NCBI RefSeq assembly: GCF_003576645.1
Contig: NC_044922.1
Location: 24,922,548-24,986,547, forward strand
DNA: 64,000 nt
Origin: Ipomoea triloba
Taxonomy: Eukaryota > Streptophyta > Magnoliopsida > Solanales > Convolvulaceae
Direction of reading: 5' to 3'
Positions 57,801 through 64,000 of the stretch are shown here, piece by piece (within the stretch, counting starts at the first letter, position 1; each line of letters starts with the position of its first letter). The position numbers and the translations under genes were made by a program. The notes under the pieces were generated by a model that had not been told where the DNA came from, made no database searches, and was given only the letters and a program-made list of their open reading frames with translations.

Positions 57801-60361
57801 TCCCCCCACTAGCCATTGTAATTCTATCCATTAGGATGAAAATGTTCCAAGAAACAAAACAGAAACATGCTAAATGTAAAAAGAACTAGAACATCATTAA
57901 CAAAGCCAAAAACACACAACAGTAGCCTCTATTATATATTTATATTTATATAATTCCTTTCCTATACCCTAATAAAGAGTACATTGCTCCCTTCCACTAT
58001 GAGTAAGACAATGTTCAAATTAGCAGATAAAAGTTCAATGAATTGCCAGCCTGAATGCTCATAATTTTAAGAACTAAGCAATCACATTTAGTGCAAGAAG
58101 TTCACATTTCAACACACAGTAGACCTCCATGCAATTATCTTTTCAGATGAACAAATGCAGAGGTGCAAGGATAAGATCAACTTTGTTTTACGCCCAACAA
58201 AAGTTGATGCATTGGAGAGTTAAAGGCTTGCAAAATCCCCATGTATTAATGAGTTCTCTCCAGACTTAACTACAATATGTTATATTTGATCCTCGCAATA
58301 TAGTTTCAAGAAATAGAGCTGTAAAGGGAAATGAACTAGAAATAGAAACAATGTAATGCCTTTAATTTGATCAGCGATCACATTTACAATGGAACAGAAA
58401 AAAGGGCCAACATAATACCTGAGACTGGAATCTTGAAGGAAAACTGGCCAATACAATAGCTGGGAAAAGTGGAGCTTAATATTTTTGCAGGTCTTACAAA
58501 ATATATTAACCAACATGGTGTATATATAAGACCGTGATGCATAGCTCCAAACAACATGGAAACACTGAAGAATGATGAACAAGATTGTTGACAACAATGC
58601 GAGAAATATGGCAAATAAGGGCCATGCAAAGTTTGTAAACCTGAAATGTGACAAGTCCAACTATTACAGCAAATAGGTAAAGAGAAGGACAGGGTAACAG
58701 GGAAGGGAGTTCAAGATTTTGAAGATCTTACAAGGAAAAAACATGAAATGAAGCAATGGATCTTTTGGCAGGAAAATGCGACTCAAAAAGCACCTTAGTG
58801 GCATTTGCAGTGTTAATTGCCTGAATCACAATATTCTGCCTTCAAAGAACAAAACAGAAGTTAGTGACCAGAAAACCACACAATATCCACCATCTTAATA
58901 AGCTAAAATTACCAAGTCAGTTTGTGGCTTCATTTGGTAAAGATCCTCAACCCACATTGGTTTCTTGCAATGGGCTGTTACTTGCTCAGATGGACAATAA
59001 CCCAGTGAATAGTAATGACTTCCAAATAGAGGGGTCTCATAAACTATGACCTGAATTTACTTAAACAAAGTTAGTAAGATATAAGATACTACAAAGCAGT
59101 ATGGCAAGATAAAAATACTAGAATGAGTAATCATGACTTACATACATGGACATCTAACTGAGTTATAACCAACCCCTTCCATTTTAAGCATAGCAAGTTA
59201 GGAATTAGTGCAATGTTTCTACCACATATTACTGAACGATCATAGGCAAGCTGGATCCAGTTGACTTCTGCAGGTGAACTATTTTGCAATGCTAAAACAT
59301 CAAACTTGTGACACCCATAGCTTAACTTGCCATTTATCCTTCCACTAGTATCTTGGCCATCACAGTCACCAGAAAAATAAATCCTCTGACCACTGGAATT
59401 CACAACTGCTTTTATGTCATCTCCAACCTTTATCAATTGGCGATCACCACCATTGGCCACATAACAACCAAGTAAAGATAACTTGCAATCATCTTCCGGA
59501 AACATAGGTAGATTTTTATTTATCTCATGAAGAATACCCTGGTTAATGAGACAAGATTTGTGCAACCATTCAAGTATCAAAAGCCAGTAACAACAGTAGT
59601 AATTTTTTCTACGAAAAAGGAAAGAGATCACAGCTAGAGAACCCATCAATCCACCATCTCCTGACTAGAGAGACAGGTTGTAGGCAACAATCGCAACCAA
59701 AAAACAACCTTATATGAAGAAAAAAGAAAAGAAAAAGACAAGCATTATAAGAGATCAAAGTTTCGCAACTCCACCAGAGCAGACTCAATCAAATGAAAAA
59801 GATAATCAAGTTGAAGTGAGCTAAAATAAAGACCTACTCTAAACCTAACTCTAAAATATTGAAGTTAGGATGAGAAGTTTTTGTGCAACGTTATTTCTGC
59901 ATAATCATCACACTACTTGGCTACTGAATTGAGCTTAACAATGCCCAGCTATGAAAATAGGAGGAAAAAAAACTTGAAGATTAGCCAAGGCTGCACAAAC
60001 AGAGCTGTAGCTTCTATTGATAAAATCATAAATTGGAGATCAATCTAGCATAACCATTCCACATCATCTCTCCCGTGATAAAGCACAAGAAAAAATTAAA
60101 AAAATAAAAACTATGATTCCATTCGTAATATAAAATACAAGGATTATAACTTTTTCAGTAAAACTTTACCCGAAGATCCAAGCAACTCGCTGAAGAATTT
60201 AGAGTAGACTCACTGCAAGAGAACGCGATAACAATGTCGAGAAAAGCTTCAGAGGATGAGATGAACCAGCCGAACAGGAAATGACAAGGATGTGAACTCA
60301 ATTGAGGGGTTGAACTAAGATGCTCCGGCCACCAAATCCTGCATTTTTTAGCAGCTCCCAT
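54837..60361 (-). CDS. PIG-Q/GPI1 homologue, GPI-GlcNAc transferase subunit
   Basis: GPI1/PIG-Q is a membrane subunit of the ER complex that adds GlcNAc to phosphatidylinositol, the first step of GPI anchors. Exons: 60170-60361, 59146-59538, 58913-59050, 58732-58835, 58419-58640, 56278-56772, 55657-56066, 55053-55146, 54837-54951. All junctions are GT-AG and in phase, giving 720 aa. The start is ATG 60361, the first in frame. Residues 1-275 are the plant-type soluble part (DVHVIVYETPLFGSHYYSLG). The Gpi1 domain follows with several hydrophobic segments and the hallmarks CVEYAEMATLRKHSMW, TGCVWLMGNPAGFKLN, LNAIQIWSTLW and GRKWNPLRQRLDSYGYTVEQ. The C-terminus is LPWMVIPCKAYWRLCRDA. A 1.6-kb intron (56773-58418) is present. 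No lesion is seen. Confidence 0.9.
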
Positions 60362-60651
60362 TGCCAAACCTTTTGGATGGTAAGGGAGAGAGTAAAAGAG
60401 AATTCTAAAAACTAAAATGAGTATATATACCTAGTTACATATGGGTCGGGTCGGGTTCAAACCTAAATAAAATTATACTTCAGGCCTTCAAGAGTTCAAG
60501 TATATTAAAAAGGAAAATAAATTGCGCCATTTGATATTAGGTCCATCTGGATTGGGCCGTTTGACAATTATATATATCATATGCCCCAATTTATTGCGTT
60601 TTAATACGGAGTATATATGTAATTACATATTTTTACTATTAATTTTAATTT

Positions 60652-60797
60652 TTTTTGAGTACTACTGACTCTTTTACAATGCAGTATCTGTTCATAACTA
60701 CTTTCTCAACCTACTAAAGCACAAATAATCAATAAAAGGCTCAAACTCACAACTTCCATAAAGGGGTGCAACTTGATGTCGACCACAAGGCCTTGGC
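60652..60797 (-). mobile_element. tRNA-derived SINE (family 1) with 13-bp TSD
   Basis: The minus strand starts CCAAGGCCTTGTGGTCGACA, continues GTGAGTTTGAGCC (B-box-like) and GTAGGTTGAGAAAGTAG, and ends AGTCAGTAGTACTC plus A8. Flanks are TTAATTTTAATTT (60639-60651) and TTAATTTTAGTTT (60798-60810). About 290 bp upstream of the PIG-Q start codon. Confidence 0.85.
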
Positions 60798-61139
60798 TTA
60801 ATTTTAGTTTAATAAATCTTATTAGATTCTTTGTAAATTATCAATTTTTAAAAACTCATATGGTTTTTACAAAATTTTTTCAAATGGGATTGTGGATTAT
60901 TATTTTTCTTTATTTTGTATTAATATATGTTTAAGATGTAATTTTGTGTATATATAAATTATTATTTATTTATTTACTTCTATATTAATTATGTTTTATT
61001 TATTTAAAGTATTTATTTAGATTAGGGACATAAAATTCATTAATAAATTCTATAAATATATATACATAAAATTCATTAATAAGTTCTATAAATATTAAGC
61101 CGCAAGTGAGAAATGAGAATGAATTACAACTCTAGATCA

Positions 61140-61920
61140 AAAAAAAAATTGTCACCTACGAACTTCAACAATGTGTCTTGAAATGCATAACAATATGCTC
61201 TACAAGACAAAAAAAAATGCGCACTAGAGGCAAAAAAGATGTGAAACAATTATTGAAAAATTAAATTTAATATAGGATCTTCAACACAAATTATAAACCA
61301 CCATAAATAATAAATAAACAAACAAATAATATTTAACTCAAATTAGTAATTAGTGATCAAGATTAATTGATCTTTAAAAAAAAGTTTGCCACCTACGATT
61401 TAAAAAAAAATGCTCTGAAATGCACAACAATGTGCACTGTAAAGCACAACAATGTGCTTTGGAAGAAGGACAATGTACACTGTAAAGCACAACAATGTGC
61501 TTTGGAAGAAGGACATTGTGCACTGGAACTCTAAAAAGACAAAAATGTGCACTGTAAGTAGAAAATATGAAACAACTATTGAAAAGACTAAATAATGCAT
61601 GATTTTCAACATAAATCATAAAATAGCACACTATTCAACTAAAATTAGTAATTAATGATTTATTCATGATCAAATGTTATATATAAATAACACCTATGAT
61701 CTAAAAAGGGGAAGGCACAACAATGTGCACTGCAAAGCACAACAATGTGCTCTGGAAGGCTAAACAATATGCTCTGGAAGGCTCAACAATATGTACTCTA
61801 AAGCAAACAATATTCACTACGAAGGCACAACATTGTGTTCTGAAAGGCATAACAATGTGTTCTATATGTCGTAACAATGTGCTCTGGAAGAAAGGACAAT
61901 GTGCACTAAAAGAGAAAAAA
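61140..61920 (+). repeat. Minisatellite field (GCACAACAATGTGCTCTGGA units)
   Basis: Units of about 22 bp occur in three clusters (61160-61230, 61410-61560, 61710-61910). They are separated by A/T-rich text (CACCTACGA, TGAAACAA.TATTGAAAA) that is itself repeated, so a larger unit of about 270-300 bp was duplicated. AACAATGTGC/GCACATTGTT gives many small hairpins. The Cys/Phe-rich frames are repeat artefacts. Confidence 0.85.
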
Positions 61921-62716
61921 AAATTAACTTACACAAAATTGTCATAATGCCACTACGTTTTTTTTAAGCTGCTTCATTCTGAATGTTGATCTGAACTGAA
62001 TCAAAGGCTGAGATTACATCATATTTCTCACCAAAGGTTTCTTTTTCACTTGATCCTTTATATATATATATATATATATGTATATATGTGAGGATTTCTC
62101 AGACGTCATTCACAAAATCGGATATTAAACTACCGTTTAGATTTTAGAGGAGACAGTTTGGCTTAATCCTTCTATATACCATAACTATTAACAAAAGTCA
62201 ATGACAAACTTTATAGCTTGTTGATATGTTATTAAAGATTTTTTAAAATCATGGACAACTTGTTTGTGTTATATCTACGTTTTTTTCAATGTGATTGCTT
62301 GATTCAAGGTTCGTCCATCACAACAATTCGCTTTAATGTATCGTATATAAAACTAGATCGAAGTTCAATCTTTTAAAACACTTTCATTTATGCATGAGTT
62401 TTAGAATTTTATCTTATGACCGTGTTTGTTTACTATATAAATGGAGGAGGATTATTGAACATTTATAGTAAGTGTATGTTTTGAGGATTTCAAATATGTT
62501 ACTAAACTTAAATAATATTTGAGGTGTTGTGAAGTTAAAATATTATTTTAAGTTGAGATGAATTTTATTAAATGTTATTTAATATTTGAGAAATGTGGAG
62601 AGAAAAATCTCATAAATTAACTTTACGTAATATTTTTTTGTAGAGAGAAGAATCTCCTTAACTTTATAAAAGATTTACGGATTTCTTTTTTGTGAGAACG
62701 TAAAGTAAGAATCTAA

Positions 62717-63643
62717 GGCCACGTTTGGTTCGCGGAAAATATTTGAAGGGAAGTGGAAGTGCAATTCCGTGGAAAAGTAGTTACTAGGAAAATGAATTCT
62801 ATTGTTTGGTTGGTGGAAAAAAAATTACTGGGAATATGAATTCTATTGTTTGGTTGGGATAAAAGAATATGGAATAATGAGTATAAAGACCTATATGCCC
62901 TTATGTATTAATAATTATAATAAAATTAATATTCCTTAAAAATATTGTTTAATTTTCAAAAAAAAAAAATAGGGGACAAATTTTTGGGCCTTTTATTTTT
63001 GGGCCCATTTTTATTTTTATTTTTGCAAGATTTTGGGCTTCTTTTTAGTTTTAAAGCAGATTTTAGGTTTTCATTCTCCTATCATCATTCTCCAGTAGAG
63101 TCTTGTGTGCGTGCAGTGTGTGGGTTGTGGCCGTTTGTGGCTGCGTCGAAGTGTTAGCAGAGCCAGAGAGGCGGCGACCGGCAAGGGGAGGCGGAGGCGT
63201 GCGCGGCGAGGGCAAGCGGCGACTGGCGAGGCTGGCGCCGCACGGAGTGAGGGCGGCGAGGCGGAGGCGAGGAGTGAGGCGGCGATCGGAGAGGGCAGAG
63301 GCAGCGACCGGCGAGGGCAAAGGCGGCGTGGCGGTGGCGGCTGGCAGCGATTAGCGAGACTGGTGTGCTATATTTCCGGTTTCCAATTTCCAGTTTATCA
63401 GGGAAGAACAAGAAACGACAATTAGGGGAAGAAAACAGAAGGGTAAAAACGTCCTACCAAGTCAACTTTTGTTCCCAATAGCAATGGAAAACAAAATCCG
63501 AGGGTTTATCTCGGATTTTCTTTTCCAGTGAAATGAGGAACCTACTTTCCATTGGAATGTAAGTTCCAATCAACCAAACAATGGAAATAAGCAATTTCTT
63601 TGATTTTGAGGAACCCACTTCCTGCCAACCAAACATGCCCTTA
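62717..63643. mobile_element. TIR element (TAAGGSCAYGTTTGGTT) with GC-rich core
   Basis: TAAGGCCACGTTTGGTT on the left and, complemented, TAAGGGCATGTTTGGTTGG on the right. The next 100-150 bp on each side also pair (TTCTATTGTTTGGTTGG with CCAACCAAACA-type text). The core at 63105-63360 is an exceptionally GC-rich degenerate repeat of GGCGACCGGCGAGGGCA. TAA/TTA flanks suggest Harbinger, unproven. Arg/Ala-rich frames in the core are not called as genes. Confidence 0.65.
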
Positions 63644-63779
63644 GATCAAGGTTAAAGCCAAATAGTTGCTCTGGAAAGTACTTATGCTAAGAACTTCTCG
63701 GCATCTCTTTTCGGCTATGCTGCTATGCATAGATCAAGGTTTCATGCCATTTTACGTCTCTTATATATATATATATATA

Positions 63780-64000
63780 TGCCCAAGAGAAAACTGAAAC
63801 CAATTGCAGTGTCTGTTGGTCCCAAGGGGATGAGGTACAAGTCTAGAGGGGGGGGGGTGAATAGACTTGTATAAGATTTTGCAAATCTTTTCAACCTCTC
63901 GTGTGTATTGAACTTAGGATGTTTAGGTTCGATACCTCACGAGGTGAAGACAAAGTTTTATGCGCAGCGGAAATGTTATCCCCTTTTAGTTAGCACGAGT
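63780..64000 (+). mobile_element. Probable LTR-retrotransposon fragment, runs off the edge
   Basis: GTCTAGAGGGGGGGGGGTGA and AATAGACTTGT followed by GCGCAGCGGAAATG resemble text seen in plant Copia LTRs or leaders. No LTR pair, PBS or coding sequence is in the window. Confidence 0.35.

Noticed and set aside
61140..61920. CRISPR-like array
   Set aside because: Degenerate eukaryotic minisatellite without regular unique spacers or cas genes.
61374..61947. Cys/Phe-rich frames in the minisatellite
   Set aside because: Repeat artefacts present in several frames and on both strands.
63063..63425. Overlapping Arg/Ala-rich frames on both strands
   Set aside because: GC-rich degenerate repeat inside a TIR element; GC-rich DNA lacks stops by chance in several frames.

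Overview
The window is nuclear DNA from a flowering plant. It is AT-rich, its genes are intron-split and widely spaced, and the space between them is filled with plant transposon families (MULE, hAT, CACTA, Harbinger, SINE, Copia) and one mitochondrial insertion. All recognisable genes are dicot-type. An asterid, possibly Convolvulaceae, is a guess from repeat flavour only.

Layout. 0.9-2.4 kb (-): 5' exons of a YUCCA flavin monooxygenase (auxin synthesis); its 3' exons lie beyond the left edge. 2.6-9.6 kb: tandem duplications, one holding a datable MITE insertion. 9.9-14.3 kb: SINEs and MULE-type MITEs. 15.2-16.2 kb (+): F-box gene. 16.6-22.5 kb: MITEs, SINEs and an assembly gap bounded by poly-C. 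22.9-23.8 kb (+): SRA/YDG-only protein. 25-29.5 kb: hAT, CACTA and other TIR elements. 31.4-33.1 kb: a Pack-MULE with a 10-bp target duplication, carrying a broken fasciclin-like arabinogalactan gene and an antisense repeat-peptide ORF. 38.1-42.1 kb (-): SPT5-like transcription elongation factor, spliced over 16 coding exons but lacking the C-terminal repeat region and carrying a lesion at exon 6. 44.8-45.6 kb (+): intact proteasome alpha-4 subunit. 46.2-48.2 kb: PPR and coiled-coil pseudogenes. About 49.9-52.8 kb: mitochondrial insertion with atp9, cox1 5' and trnD remnants. 54.8-60.4 kb (-): PIG-Q/GPI1 homologue over nine coding exons. 60.6-64.0 kb: SINE, minisatellites, a TIR element with a GC-rich core, and a probable retrotransposon fragment.

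The genes do not form a pathway; they are unrelated housekeeping or regulatory genes. The coherent story is genome remodelling. A MULE-type family ending in GTGGACC occurs five times with private internal minisatellites, and fragments of the SPT5 locus are scattered over 15 kb. Many elements keep readable target-site duplications. Exon boundaries were derived by hand from splice signals, reading-frame continuity and remembered family sequence; no alignment was run.
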